NCBI GenBank assembly: GCA_965216515.1
Contig: OZ244173.1
Location: forward strand, 1,116,001 to 1,180,000
From: CAXMRP01 sp965216515
Lineage (GTDB): Bacteria > Pseudomonadota > Alphaproteobacteria > Rhizobiales > Afifellaceae
Reading direction: 5' to 3'
DNA length: 64,000 bases
The notes under the pieces are model-generated. The model was given only the letters and a program-made list of their open reading frames with translations, ran no database searches and was not told the DNA's origin. This document shows positions 8,287 to 17,424 of the stretch, in pieces; the first letter of the stretch is position 1, and every line of letters starts with the position of its first letter. Position numbers and translations under genes: made by a program.

Positions 8287-9639
8287 TCAGCCTTTTCCGC
8301 GCGATTGCTGTGCAACCTTCAGGTCGGGCAGGATCGGTCGGCGCCCCACACTGTGATAGGCAAGCGGGGTGTTGGCCAGATCGTCTGCCGTATAGAGGTT
8401 GCGGAAATCGATCAGCACCGGCGTACGCATCAGTTCGGCAATTCCGTTCAGGTCGAGGCCCCGGAATTCGTTCCATTCCGTCAGTATCACCAGCGCGTCG
8501 GCATCCTTGGCAACCGCTTGCGGACTGTCCCGCCACGCCACGTCCGAAAACACCGCCGCGCCGGCCTTCATCGCCGCCGGATCGTAGGCGCCGATTGTCG
8601 CACCGAGATTTTGCAGGGCCGGTATGAGCACCAGCGCCGCGGAATCTCGAACATCGTCGGTTTCCGCTTTGAAACTGACGCCTAGAATACCGATCCGCTT
8701 GCCCGCAACATCACCCCCGACAGCCCGGCGCACCCGATCGGCAAGGCCGCCAATCCGCCGTTCATTGGACCGGATGACGTCTTCCACCAGCGTGAATGGC
8801 GCGCCGGCATTCCGGGCGATCACCGTCATCGCCCGTGTGTCCTTGGGGAAACACGAACCGCCGAAACCCGGGCCAGGCTGCAGGTATTGCTGGCCAATCC
8901 GTTTGTCGAGACCCATACCGCGCGCAACCATGGTGATGTCGGCACCAACGGATTCGCACAGGTCCGCCAGCTGGTTCACAAATCCCAGACGCGTCGCCAG
9001 ATAGGTATTGGAGGCGTATTTGATCAGTTCGCTGGTTTCGAAATTCGTGAAAACGACCGGCACGTCGCGCGCCGAAAGCGGCCGGTAGAGCTGTTCGAGA
9101 ATTTGTCGCGCCCGCGATGATTCCACACCAACCACGACCCGGTCCGGAAAAAGGAAATCATCGACCGCCGATCCCTCGCGCAGGAATTCCGGATTTGACG
9201 CGACGTCGAACTGCCCGTCCGGCTTGACATTTTTCAGGATCGCCGAAATCTCGCGAGCCGTGCCCACCGGCACGGTCGACTTGGTCACAATCACCGTATA
9301 TCCGTTAAGTGCCCGCCCGATCTCGTCGGCCGCCTGGTGGACGAAACCGAGATCTGCCGCGTCGTCGCCGCGCCGCGTCGGGGTGCCGACCGCGATCAGT
9401 ACGATATCCGCATCCGCCACCGCGGCGGGAAGATCGGTTATGAATTGGAGCCGGCCCGCTGCCTGATTGGCATTGACCAGCGTATCGAGACCCGGCTCAT
9501 AGATCGGCATGATTCCGGCCTTGAGGCTCTCAACCCTGTCGGTGTCACGATCGACACAGGTCACGTCGAAACCGAAATCGGAAAAACATGCAGCCGAAAC
9601 CAGGCCAACATATCCGGCGCCAATAACCGTGATTTTCAT
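8287..9639 (-). CDS. ugd: UDP-glucose 6-dehydrogenase
   Basis: Product of 450 residues. It oxidises UDP-glucose to UDP-glucuronate with two NAD. It begins MKITVIGAGYVGLVSAACF, a Rossmann dinucleotide motif at the very N-terminus. The catalytic cysteine lies in GFGGSCFPKDT, with YASNTYLATRLGFVNQ before it and GVSFKAETDDVRDS in the C-terminal domain. An open frame continues 30 codons upstream, but the ATG at 9639 starts the conserved fold and is preceded by GGACGG. UDP-GlcA can be used directly or by the UDP-xylose synthase at 31803-32768, so the two genes form one pathway although 22 kb apart. Confidence 0.95.
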   Translation of the reverse strand: MKITVIGAGYVGLVSAACFSDFGFDVTCVDRDTDRVESLKAGIMPIYEPGLDTLVNANQAAGRLQFITDLPAAVADADIVLIAVGTPTRRGDDAADLGFVHQAADEIGRALNGYTVIVTKSTVPVGTAREISAILKNVKPDGQFDVASNPEFLREGSAVDDFLFPDRVVVGVESSRARQILEQLYRPLSARDVPVVFTNFETSELIKYASNTYLATRLGFVNQLADLCESVGADITMVARGMGLDKRIGQQYLQPGPGFGGSCFPKDTRAMTVIARNAGAPFTLVEDVIRSNERRIGGLADRVRRAVGGDVAGKRIGILGVSFKAETDDVRDSAALVLIPALQNLGATIGAYDPAAMKAGAAVFSDVAWRDSPQAVAKDADALVILTEWNEFRGLDLNGIAELMRTPVLIDFRNLYTADDLANTPLAYHSVGRRPILPDLKVAQQSRGKG

Positions 9640-10028
9640 AGTGAACCGTCCTAAATCGATACAAGCCGCTGTGTCCGGGGCAGCGCACCCGCCATGCCGG
9701 GCCCGTGATACCTGGCAATGGTTTCGCATTTTTCACCGGCAGGCGCACCGATACGCTCTGTCTCTTCCATATGGCAAGAGCATGACCGCAGCATTTTGTC
9801 CATCTGATGCGATTCCGCCGGCCGGACTTCGGTCCTCAATTCCGGAGGCGGGGAATATCGCGCCATTATTCCACAGATAAGAAAAGATTTTTCAGGTGGT
9901 TACGAAAATTTTCGGATTCAAATCCTTAGCTCAAATGTCTAAACCGCTAAGGTCTGGAGAATCTCCAACGGCCGAATCGGATAGATTGGCTCAATCGCGG
10001 ATCCGTAAAGCATGCTGAGGAACGCCTG
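9640..10028. promoter_or_regulatory. Divergent intergenic region with clustered inverted repeats
   Basis: 389 bases without a gene between ugd (minus) and the nucleotidyltransferase gene (plus). The part nearest the plus-strand gene is AT-richer than its surroundings. Within about 65 bases it holds four inverted repeats: the perfect palindrome CGAAAATTTTCG at 9903-9914, GGATT-CA-AATCC at 9914-9925, CCTTAGC (9924-9930) with GCTAAGG (9946-9952), and TGGAGA-A-TCTCCA at 9955-9967. I take it as the shared promoter/operator region. The regulator is unknown and I could not assign -35/-10 boxes with confidence. Confidence 0.5.
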
Positions 10029-11213
10029 ATGCCGCGCCGGCAAACGATCGTTACCACGCATATTGTGGCCGGCCTTCGCAGCGCGCTGGCGCCCCTCATC
10101 GACCCGCCGGCGGGTGCGGTCGACACCCCGTCGCTCGATCTGCCCGCATTGGACCCCCGCCATCTTCCGGACCTGGTTGCCAAGGCAAGCAGCCATCTCG
10201 TCTTGCCCATGCTCTCGCCGCCTGTGAACGGGCACGACTCCAATCCGCCCAGCGAGGCGACGGCCGCGCCGAAGGCAATCTGGCCGGCGGAGCTACCGGA
10301 ATTCCTCGCCGGAATCCGCCGCGCCAATGATGAGCGGAACCGCAAGATCGTCGGGCAAATTGCCGAAGCCGGCGCCATATTGGATCGGATCGGCATCCCG
10401 GTGGTCGCGCTGAAGGGCGCCGCCGAACTGCTGCATCCCAATTTTCCCGAGCGCGGAATGCGGTTTTTGTCGGATATCGATCTGCTGGTGCCGGCCGACA
10501 AGGCAGCCGACGCCCAGGCGGCATTGATCGCCCAGGGGTACCAGACGCCTTTTGCCGACATTGCCGTTGTGCCGGGGCACCATTTGCCGGTCCTTGTTTG
10601 GCCCGGTGGGCACAACGCGGTGCACCGGCCGGCGAATATCGAACTGCATCGCCGGGCGATGGCTTCGACCGCCGACGGGCTGATCGACGCCGATGACCTG
10701 ATTGCCGGCGCCCGGCCGGTGGCCGGCCACACGGTCCGGTGTCCCGATTTGGCAACCCGCATGATACATTTGATCGCCCACGCGCAGATCGAAGACGGCC
10801 ACTTCAGGAGCCGGCGTATCCGGCTTCGTGAAATTGCGGAATTTGCGGCACTGAACACCGGACTCGACGACACCGGCCGCGATGCGGTCGCAAACCGCTT
10901 CCGCAAAGGCGGGTTCCATGCCGAATATCTGGGGTTTGTCGCCGCCGCCGACCGGCTTCTGGGCCCGTTGCCCGGCGTTCCCCAAGCCGCAGGTTCCGGC
11001 GCCGCCGAGGCCTGGGCAGCGGCGGCCGTGCGTCACCTCTCGCGGTCGGGCCGCTTGCAGGTGGCCTATCTGGCACGATGGTCGGCTGACATTGCGCGCG
11101 GGCTGACCACGAGCCGTCAGTCGCGCCGCCGGGCCTGGCGGGTGCTCAGCGAACGAGCGGTCTTGCGCGCATCCCTGGTCGCGCGCTGGCGGCACTTGCA
11201 GGGTTTGCGATAA
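10029..11213 (+). CDS. Nucleotidyltransferase-family protein (PF14907-like)
   Basis: Product of 394 residues. The recognisable part is at about residues 120-160: VVALKGAAELLHP followed by RGMRFLSDIDLLV, the GxS/D-x-D metal-binding pattern of the uncharacterised nucleotidyltransferase family found in many polysaccharide and peptide-modification clusters. Further on, IELHRR and MIHLIAHAQI also fit the family. The C-terminus is rich in Arg and Ala. The biochemical role of this family is not established. It is the only plus-strand gene in the 8-23 kb part of the locus and has its own promoter region with inverted repeats. It converges on the aldo/keto reductase gene. Family confidence is moderate to good; function is not assigned. 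Confidence 0.75.
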   Translation: MPRRQTIVTTHIVAGLRSALAPLIDPPAGAVDTPSLDLPALDPRHLPDLVAKASSHLVLPMLSPPVNGHDSNPPSEATAAPKAIWPAELPEFLAGIRRANDERNRKIVGQIAEAGAILDRIGIPVVALKGAAELLHPNFPERGMRFLSDIDLLVPADKAADAQAALIAQGYQTPFADIAVVPGHHLPVLVWPGGHNAVHRPANIELHRRAMASTADGLIDADDLIAGARPVAGHTVRCPDLATRMIHLIAHAQIEDGHFRSRRIRLREIAEFAALNTGLDDTGRDAVANRFRKGGFHAEYLGFVAAADRLLGPLPGVPQAAGSGAAEAWAAAAVRHLSRSGRLQVAYLARWSADIARGLTTSRQSRRRAWRVLSERAVLRASLVARWRHLQGLR

Positions 11214-11224
11214 CCGCGCGGCGC

Positions 11225-11240
11225 GCCCTCTGGGAGGGTT
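11225..11240. terminator. Short hairpin between convergent genes
   Basis: CCCTC-TGG-GAGGG followed by TTTC on the plus strand, in the 49-base gap between the convergent nucleotidyltransferase and aldo/keto reductase genes. The stem has five G-C-rich pairs and no long T run on either strand, so terminator activity is only suggested by position. Confidence 0.3.
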
Positions 11241-11262
11241 TCGGCCGCAGCGGCACGTACGA

Positions 11263-12270
11263 TCATGCGCTGGGGGCGGCCGAGACCGGGTCCCGGAATA
11301 GACCTTCCCCCAGGGCTTCCAGCGCCCGAAATCGCAACTGCCGATCGGCAGCATCGGTATCGCCGTCCAAACGGCTCCTGGCCAGGTTGAAGGCCAGATG
11401 ATCGGCGTCGAACATGGAAACCAGCACCGTGCCCGACGGATTGCCTGCCAGCGCGCGATCGAGAAGATAGGCCGCAGCCATGTGCCGGCCCGTGCCGGAA
11501 TAACCCGCATCCGTGAACCTGTCGCGAATCTCGCCCTGCGCGTCCAGCCGCACCGCAATCGGATCGATCAGGGATGGATGACCATAAACCGAATGGCTCA
11601 CCCGATAGCACCTATCCGGGATCGCAGGCGCGGCGGATCCGTAGTCGCCATTGACGACCGCGGGAAGCTGGACCACGGAAATCGGAAAACGTGCGCTCAG
11701 CGCCGCTCTTGCCGCATCCTGGCTGCCGGCGATACCGAGCGCGCGAAACTTGCCCGCCCCGGCAAGCCGGCCCAGCTCTTCCGCAATCCCGGGATCGTTG
11801 AAGCAGGACGGGTCGGGATCATGCAGGGCAAAGACATCCACATGGCCGATGCCGAGCCGGCGCAGACTTGCCTCGAGTCCGGCCCCGATCTGATCGGCCT
11901 GAATGACGGCGGGTCGCGCCGCAGGCCGCACACGCCCAATCGCCGGCCGAAGGGCCGGAATCCGGCGAACCACGGAACGCGCGACGGGTTTGACCAGGCG
12001 CAGCAGCTTTTGATCCGGCGGCGGCGCAATACCGTATTTTGTGCAAACGATGACATCGTCGCGATCGACCGATCTGAGGAACCGGGCACCAATCACTTCC
12101 GCATCGCCGTCGCCGTAAGAGGGAGCGAAGTCATACCAGTTGACGCCGGCATCGAACGCCTGCGCCATCGCCCGCAATCCCTGCTCCGCACCGATGCGCG
12201 AGCCCAGCGACGCACAGCCGAAACCGAGCCGCGAGGCCCGGCCCCGCAGATCGGACTCTATGGGCCGCAT
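11263..12270 (-). CDS. Aldo/keto reductase
   Basis: Product of 335 residues. TIM-barrel NAD(P)H oxidoreductase of the AKR family. The catalytic tetrad can be placed: Asp and Tyr in WYDFAPSYGDG, Lys in VCTKYGI and His in ALHDPDP. The N-terminal RLGFGCASLGSRIG strand is typical. A longer frame continues inside the GMC gene, but the ATG at 12270 starts the recognisable fold. It overlaps the end of the GMC oxidoreductase gene by 13 bases, so the two are translated together. An oxidase/dehydrogenase and a reductase side by side in an exopolysaccharide locus suggests conversion of a sugar or polyol, for example an oxidation-epimerisation-reduction. This is inference from context only. Confidence 0.85.
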   Translation of the reverse strand: MRPIESDLRGRASRLGFGCASLGSRIGAEQGLRAMAQAFDAGVNWYDFAPSYGDGDAEVIGARFLRSVDRDDVIVCTKYGIAPPPDQKLLRLVKPVARSVVRRIPALRPAIGRVRPAARPAVIQADQIGAGLEASLRRLGIGHVDVFALHDPDPSCFNDPGIAEELGRLAGAGKFRALGIAGSQDAARAALSARFPISVVQLPAVVNGDYGSAAPAIPDRCYRVSHSVYGHPSLIDPIAVRLDAQGEIRDRFTDAGYSGTGRHMAAAYLLDRALAGNPSGTVLVSMFDADHLAFNLARSRLDGDTDAADRQLRFRALEALGEGLFRDPVSAAPSA

Positions 12271-13886
12271 GTCCGCACAGCCGGCGTTCTGGCGAAAACC
12301 GCCTCCAGGTGGGCGGAAAGCCTCAGCGCCAGTGCAATTGCCGGAAACGTCGGATTGGCCTGGCCGGACGTTCGAAACACCGCTGATCCGGCGACAAACA
12401 GATTGCTGATCCCGAAAATCCGGCAATCACTGTCAACCACCCCGTCGCCCGGACTTGCACCCATTCTGGCAAGGCCGATCTGGTGATATCCGTCCATCGA
12501 ACCGGCAACGGCCTTGTTCGGCAGGTCGTCCTCGTCACCCTCAAATTTCAGCCTGCCCAGACCGGAGTTGTTAAGCCCCCTGGCCAGCGCCTTGTGGGCA
12601 TCGACCACACCGCGGCCGTCGGATGCGGTGAAATCGAGCGCCACCGACAGGCTTCGCATGCCTGTGCGATCCGCCGTCCCGGCCAACCTCACCGCACTTG
12701 ACGCATTGGGCATGTGCTCGGCGTGAAAATGGAGCGGATATTGGCCGTCTCGCCGGTCCACCAGCAAAGCCGGAATGCGCCGTCGGTGAACGAACCTTTG
12801 TCGGACGACATCGGCCAGACCGGTTGCCGTTTGCGGCAGGTCGCAAATGATGTTCCGCAAATGGCGCGCCGTCCCGCCGCCTTCCCCGATCTGACTCTTG
12901 CGGATCGGACCGGCCATGAGCCGGCGGCCGGCGACCGGCAGCGACAGGCCGAGATACAACGCCGACAACAGCCCGCTCCTGTGGACAGGGTCGTGCATGG
13001 GCGGATTGTCGGGCCAGAAGGCGATGTTCGGCAGTTGATGGGCCTCGTGTACCGCCGCATCGAGCGCAAATCGCCGCCGCGACGCGGCGCCGTTGCCGAG
13101 GCGATATCCGAACGCCCGGGCTGTCGGGCGATTGGCGAAGCGGATGGTCGCGATCCGGCCCGACAGATGGCCCATATAGTGCCGGCCGAGATGTCCGTCC
13201 GCACCCCCGAACAGACCCGGGTTCTCACACTGTGCATTCAATAGCAGCCGTGCCGTTTGCAGGCCGCCGCCGGCGATCACAAAGCAGCCGGCACCGGCGA
13301 ACTCGGCCGATCGGCCGCCGGAATGGATGGTCAGCGCCGCAACGCGTGCAAGATCAGGCGCGAACCGGAAACCGGTGACCGTCGTATCGACGACGATGTG
13401 CAGGAAGCCCGGTCGGGCCCGTGCGATCAGCCTGCGGCCAATCCGCGGTTCGGTGCACCAGCGTTCCAGCCGGTCCGCCGAAAATCCGGTTCCGCCGGCA
13501 GTACCGGGCAGCGCATCTGCCGAAAACGACGACCCGCCGCAGCCGACAAGATCGGCCGCCCGGTCATAATACCGCGACACCTGCGCATGCTCGATCGGCC
13601 ACCGCCCCTGCCGAACATACGGGCGGGCGGAAAAGTCGAGATCATCCAGCGGAACGCAGCGACCGCCCCAGTTCCATGATGTGCCGCCCAGTGCCCGGCA
13701 GACCGCATCGGTGGTCGGCGCGTGGTTCTGCGGGGTCGTCACCGATCCGAATTCGAGACCGTCATCGTCCGCCCGCGGCTGACGGCCGCCCGCTTCGAAC
13801 ACGATGACCCGCAAGCCTCTTGAGGTCAGGTCGACGGCAAGCGACAAGCCAACCGGGCCGCTGCCGACGACACACACATCGAACAT
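12258..13886 (-). CDS. GMC-family FAD oxidoreductase
   Basis: Product of 542 residues, normal for a GMC protein. It starts MFDVCVVGSGPVGLSLAVDL, the FAD Rossmann motif, and FEAGG follows. ALGGTSWNWGGRCVPLDDLDF is the flavin-contacting region. The C-terminal GMC domain ends with GYHQIGLARMG (catalytic His), DSDCRIFGISNLFVAGSAVF and GQANPTFPAIALAL. The long middle is divergent from choline dehydrogenases and is closer to sugar/polyol oxidoreductases such as the pyranose-oxidase-like branch. The electron acceptor is unknown. Coupled to the aldo/keto reductase gene. Upstream is a 109-base gap before the FkbM methyltransferase stop. Confidence 0.85.
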   Translation of the reverse strand: MFDVCVVGSGPVGLSLAVDLTSRGLRVIVFEAGGRQPRADDDGLEFGSVTTPQNHAPTTDAVCRALGGTSWNWGGRCVPLDDLDFSARPYVRQGRWPIEHAQVSRYYDRAADLVGCGGSSFSADALPGTAGGTGFSADRLERWCTEPRIGRRLIARARPGFLHIVVDTTVTGFRFAPDLARVAALTIHSGGRSAEFAGAGCFVIAGGGLQTARLLLNAQCENPGLFGGADGHLGRHYMGHLSGRIATIRFANRPTARAFGYRLGNGAASRRRFALDAAVHEAHQLPNIAFWPDNPPMHDPVHRSGLLSALYLGLSLPVAGRRLMAGPIRKSQIGEGGGTARHLRNIICDLPQTATGLADVVRQRFVHRRRIPALLVDRRDGQYPLHFHAEHMPNASSAVRLAGTADRTGMRSLSVALDFTASDGRGVVDAHKALARGLNNSGLGRLKFEGDEDDLPNKAVAGSMDGYHQIGLARMGASPGDGVVDSDCRIFGISNLFVAGSAVFRTSGQANPTFPAIALALRLSAHLEAVFARTPAVRTCGP

Positions 13887-13995
13887 GTCGGATCGGCCGG
13901 AACCGGATGAGGCAAAATATCCGTCAGCGATCAGAATCGGCCTCGATCGTCAGGCCGATGCGATCGCCGCTGCGAGGCTCCGCGATCCGGAATGC

Positions 13996-14721
13996 CTAAC
14001 GGGAAGCATGAATATGCGAAGGGTCGGTCCAGCGAACCGAAAACCCGGCCGCCGCAAGCAAGGCCTCGATACGCCTTGGTCCGTCGGCAATCCCGTTTTG
14101 CCGCATGATATCGAAATGGATCTCGGCAAAGACATGGCGAAGGCGGCGGTTGCCCAGAAGCCCCCCCATTCCGGAAAGAACACTCAGTTCGTGCCCCTCC
14201 ACGTCGATCTTCATCAGGTCAGGCACGGGCGCGATGGCTGACGCAATGATGCTGTCCCCGGTTTCCGCCCGGATGCTGTAGACGGTCCCGTCGGATTTTT
14301 GACCGGATTTCGGCAACGCATCGCCGTGGTCGGCGGCGATATGCGACGTTGCGCCGATCGCATCCGCGCCCTGCACGAACGTTACCTCGCCGGGCGCATC
14401 GGATATCGCAAGCGGATGGACAGTGACGTTTTGCCATTCGGCAACGGTATCGCGCAATGCCAGCAGATTTGGCGGACTCGGTTCAAACGCATGCACCGGT
14501 CCGCCCGGTCCGGACAATCTGGCCAGCTCGACCGTGTAGAGGCCGGTATTCGCCCCGATATCCCAGATGCAGGCGCCGGGTTCGACACTGGCCGTCAGCG
14601 CGCGGGCATACCGCGCCTCGTACCCCTCATGGGATATGGCCTTGGCAAGAACCCTGTTCAGCCCGGTCTTTCGGAGGAAGCCGCGTGCCCGGAGCACGGC
14701 AGGTGACGTCATGAGTGACAT
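13996..14721 (-). CDS. FkbM-family SAM-dependent methyltransferase
   Basis: Product of 241 residues. FkbM-type O-methyltransferase: CIWDIGANTGLYTVELARL is SAM motif I, VHAFEPSPPNLLAL motif II, and LMKIDVEGHELSVLSGMGGL the characteristic D-x-EG-x-E segment. It ends FAEIHFDIM and a short C-terminal extension. It probably adds a methyl group to a hydroxyl of a sugar in the repeat unit. An open frame extends upstream through the GT2 gene; the ATG at 14721 (MSLMTSP) overlaps the GT2 stop by 13 bases and is the sensible start. A second FkbM gene lies at 23752-24462. Confidence 0.88.
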   Translation of the reverse strand: MSLMTSPAVLRARGFLRKTGLNRVLAKAISHEGYEARYARALTASVEPGACIWDIGANTGLYTVELARLSGPGGPVHAFEPSPPNLLALRDTVAEWQNVTVHPLAISDAPGEVTFVQGADAIGATSHIAADHGDALPKSGQKSDGTVYSIRAETGDSIIASAIAPVPDLMKIDVEGHELSVLSGMGGLLGNRRLRHVFAEIHFDIMRQNGIADGPRRIEALLAAAGFSVRWTDPSHIHASR

Positions 14722-15539
14722 TGTTGTCGGCCCGTTATGGATTTGATTGCGATCATGTATTCGTAGAAAGCCCGCAGCACGCAGAAATGGAATCCGGCCC
14801 GTCCGTCCAGAAAACCGAGGCGGCCGAAATAAAGCCCAACGAACACCAGCAGCGGCCGGCCCGGCAGCCGATAGACCAGTTGCTTGAGCACCGCCCGGCG
14901 CACAACCGGATCCCTGTCCACCAGCCCGGATATCCGCACCCGGCGCCGCTCTCGCTCGCGACACAGCTCCTCCGCCTCCATCGTCGAATACCGGTTGTGC
15001 CGGTCGATCCACCACGCCATGCCCTTGGCGAAAGGAAAGTGCACAATATGCCCGTCGAGGTGGCCAACACCGCCATCCGCAACATATTCCTCGTTGATCG
15101 ACCTTTGCACGCGAACCCGGCCGGCCCGCACAAGGCGGGCGAACCAGGTCGGATAGCCGCTCGCCCGGCGGATCCAGCGGCCCATGAACATATCCCTGCG
15201 CCGGACCCGCAGCATGCACAGATCGCCGCCCGGACCGGCATCCGGCAGGGCAATCCGTTCTGCGATCTCCTCGGCAAGCGCCGGGGTCATCCGTTCATCG
15301 GCATCCAGCATCAACACCCAGCGATGGTGGAAATCCAGCCCGAGGCCGAAGTTGCGCTGACTGGCATAGTCATCGAAGGGCCGTTCGTGGACGACGGCGC
15401 CGGCGGCTTCAGCGATTGCCCTTGTCCGGTCGCTGCTGTGGGAATCGAGCACATGAACATCGTCGCGCCATGGAATACTGTCCAGGCAGGCGCCGATATT
15501 CGCCGCCTCGTTGTAGGTCAGGACCAATACCGAGATCAT
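14709..15539 (-). CDS. Glycosyltransferase family 2 (WaaE/KdtX-like)
   Basis: Product of 276 residues. GT-A fold inverting transferase: MISVLVLTYNEAANIGACL at the N-terminus, DSHSSDRT, the DxD-like MLDADERM near residue 78, and a C-terminal half with MFMGRWIRRASGYPTW and HFPFAKGMAWWIDRHNRYS, typical of the lipopolysaccharide-core b-1,4-glucosyltransferase subgroup. It probably adds a hexose to the lipid-linked repeat. The ATG at 15539 overlaps the stop of the acetyltransferase gene by four bases. Confidence 0.88.
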   Translation of the reverse strand: MISVLVLTYNEAANIGACLDSIPWRDDVHVLDSHSSDRTRAIAEAAGAVVHERPFDDYASQRNFGLGLDFHHRWVLMLDADERMTPALAEEIAERIALPDAGPGGDLCMLRVRRRDMFMGRWIRRASGYPTWFARLVRAGRVRVQRSINEEYVADGGVGHLDGHIVHFPFAKGMAWWIDRHNRYSTMEAEELCRERERRRVRISGLVDRDPVVRRAVLKQLVYRLPGRPLLVFVGLYFGRLGFLDGRAGFHFCVLRAFYEYMIAIKSITGRQQCHS

Positions 15540-16108
15540 GGTTCAGCCACACCGGCGGGCGCCTGTGAATCGGCCGGTCGGGCGCCCCGCGCCCGTTTGA
15601 TGCGAGCCGGATTGCCGGCGACCACGGCGCCGGCCGGCACATCGGCCACCACGACCGACCGTGCAAGAGCAACCGCATCCTCACCGATATCGATGCCCGG
15701 TCCGACGAAAGCCTGCGCCGCCACCCAGGCGCCCGCGCCAATCGTGATCGGGCCGGCAACCAGTGGAAACCCAGGATCGTCAAAATCATGGGATGCCGTG
15801 CACAGATAGGCGCGCTGGCTGACCAGCGCGTTCGCTTTCAGGTGAACGGGTGCAACATTGTAGCACTCCACGCCACCGGCAAGGCAGCTGCCGGCCTCCA
15901 GGGTCAGGTTCCATGGCGACCGGATCCGCGCGCCCGGATAAGGATAGGCCGGTTGCGAAATCCGTGCGCCGAACAGTTTCAGAAGAAAGCACCGCCACCG
16001 GAAGAACCGGACCGGCGTTGGACGGAACAGGACGCACCACACCACAGTCCAGACAAACCGCCGTGCCCGATCACCGAAATCCGGCGCCGGAACGACGGGC
16101 AGTGCCAT
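15536..16108 (-). CDS. WcaF-like colanic-acid-type acetyltransferase (left-handed b-helix)
   Basis: Product of 190 residues. Hexapeptide-repeat acetyltransferase of the WcaF type: a hydrophobic Arg/Phe-rich N-terminus (RRFVWTVVWCVLF), RSPWNLTLEAGSCLAGGVEC, the ALVSQRAYLCTASHD segment with the catalytic His, and hexapeptide repeats through AWVAAQAFVGPGIDIGEDAV ending PAGAVVAGNPARIKR. It transfers acetyl from acetyl-CoA to a sugar hydroxyl of the repeat unit. It overlaps the downstream GT2 gene by four bases, so acetylation and that transfer step are encoded together. Confidence 0.88.
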   Translation of the reverse strand: MALPVVPAPDFGDRARRFVWTVVWCVLFRPTPVRFFRWRCFLLKLFGARISQPAYPYPGARIRSPWNLTLEAGSCLAGGVECYNVAPVHLKANALVSQRAYLCTASHDFDDPGFPLVAGPITIGAGAWVAAQAFVGPGIDIGEDAVALARSVVVADVPAGAVVAGNPARIKRARGARPADSQAPAGVAEP

Positions 16109-16139
16109 TAGATGACACCCATTGTCTGGTGGCGCTCCG

Positions 16140-17411
16140 TCAGCCTCGGCCGGTTTCGACCGTAGCGGGCGCGGTGCCGCCGGTCACAAGCCACCGGTAG
16201 ACGTCGCACAGGGATCCGGCGACCCGTTCCCAGGAGTAGCTGTCCGCAACGAGCGCCCGGCCGTTGTCGCCAAGCCGGCGGCGCCCAAAGTCATCGAGAC
16301 CTGCCAGTTCGGACAGACTCCGGCCGATCGCCTGCGGGTCCGGATCGGTGCGAATCGCCGCCTGCCGGGCAAACCCGACGGCAAGATTGCAGGCTTCGGT
16401 CATGATCACCGGCAGTCCGGCGGCCCACGCCTCAAGCACCGCCATCGGCAGGCCTTCGCTGAGTGACGGCAGGACAAAGGCGTCGGAACGTCCATATTCC
16501 CGCCAGCGCGCCCGCCCGAACACAGGACCATTGACCGTTATCGTATCGGCGACGCCGCAGTCACGGGCCAGCGCCTTCAGGTATCCATCATAGCCATCGT
16601 CCGACCAGCCAACGATGCGAAGGCGCCAGTCAGCCGCGCCGTCGTGCGCCCCGGCGAACACGCGCCAGCCCCGGACAAGCGCCTCCAGCCCCTTTTTGGG
16701 GTGCAGGCGGCCCAGAAAAAGCAGTGTCCGGACCCCGGCGCGGGTCTGCGCCGGTGTTTCCGCCAAATCCAGGTCTTGCGGTGTGGGAAGTTCGACACCA
16801 TTGGCGATCACGCACACGGGGTTTGTCAGCCCGGCTTCACGGATATTCGCCAGTTCGGTTTCGTTGAGCGCATGAATGCAATCGGCCTTCCGGAGCGCCC
16901 GGCCCTCAAACAGAAATCGGGCGATCGCTTTCTTCCGCCGGGCGTTCGCCAGCGCCCACGGTTCAAGCATGCCATGGGGAGAAACCACGACTTTGCCGCC
17001 ACACATGCCCGCCGAACGGGCCGCGGCAACGCTTGCATAGGTCCACAGGCCATGACGATGAACGACCGACGGGCGAAACGCGCCTATGGCCGGCGCCAGG
17101 GCAGGTGAATAGGCAAATGCCGCCGGCCCGCGGACTTCGCCCACTGTGAGCGCCAGACCGGACCATCGCTGCCGGTCGTCCCGGCTCCATGCATCCCCGC
17201 AGGCAAAGGCGGCGGCTTCGATCCCTGAACAATCCGACAGTGCGCCCATCTGACCGTGCAGCGAAGCGGTAACACCGGCCCCGGCCCGGCTCATCGACGA
17301 GGCGACATGGGCAACACGCAATCGGTCGGCGGGTGCAATCGGCTCGCTCCGGGAAGCCAAAAAGTCTGCGCCTGCAGACTTCGCCGGTTCAATCGCGGCG
17401 AGCGCGTTCAT
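16140..17411 (-). CDS. Glycosyltransferase family 4
   Basis: Product of 423 residues. N-terminal RVAHVASSMSRAGAGVTASL, VHRHGLWTYASVA, VVVSPHGMLEPWAL in the acceptor domain; LLFLGRLHPKKGLEALV opens the donor domain and SEGLPMAVLE is EX7E, followed by AWAAGLPVIMTEACNL. The AEPWAL/HGMLEPWALAN region is common to WcaI/PimB-like capsule glycosyltransferases. I chose the ATG at 17411, just 13 bases after the stop of the preceding glycosyltransferase gene, because the 41-residue extension upstream is low-complexity overlap. Paralogue of the GT4 at 6870-8054. Confidence 0.88.
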   Translation of the reverse strand: MNALAAIEPAKSAGADFLASRSEPIAPADRLRVAHVASSMSRAGAGVTASLHGQMGALSDCSGIEAAAFACGDAWSRDDRQRWSGLALTVGEVRGPAAFAYSPALAPAIGAFRPSVVHRHGLWTYASVAAARSAGMCGGKVVVSPHGMLEPWALANARRKKAIARFLFEGRALRKADCIHALNETELANIREAGLTNPVCVIANGVELPTPQDLDLAETPAQTRAGVRTLLFLGRLHPKKGLEALVRGWRVFAGAHDGAADWRLRIVGWSDDGYDGYLKALARDCGVADTITVNGPVFGRARWREYGRSDAFVLPSLSEGLPMAVLEAWAAGLPVIMTEACNLAVGFARQAAIRTDPDPQAIGRSLSELAGLDDFGRRRLGDNGRALVADSYSWERVAGSLCDVYRWLVTGGTAPATVETGRG

Positions 17412-17424
17412 AGGGTGGACGGTC

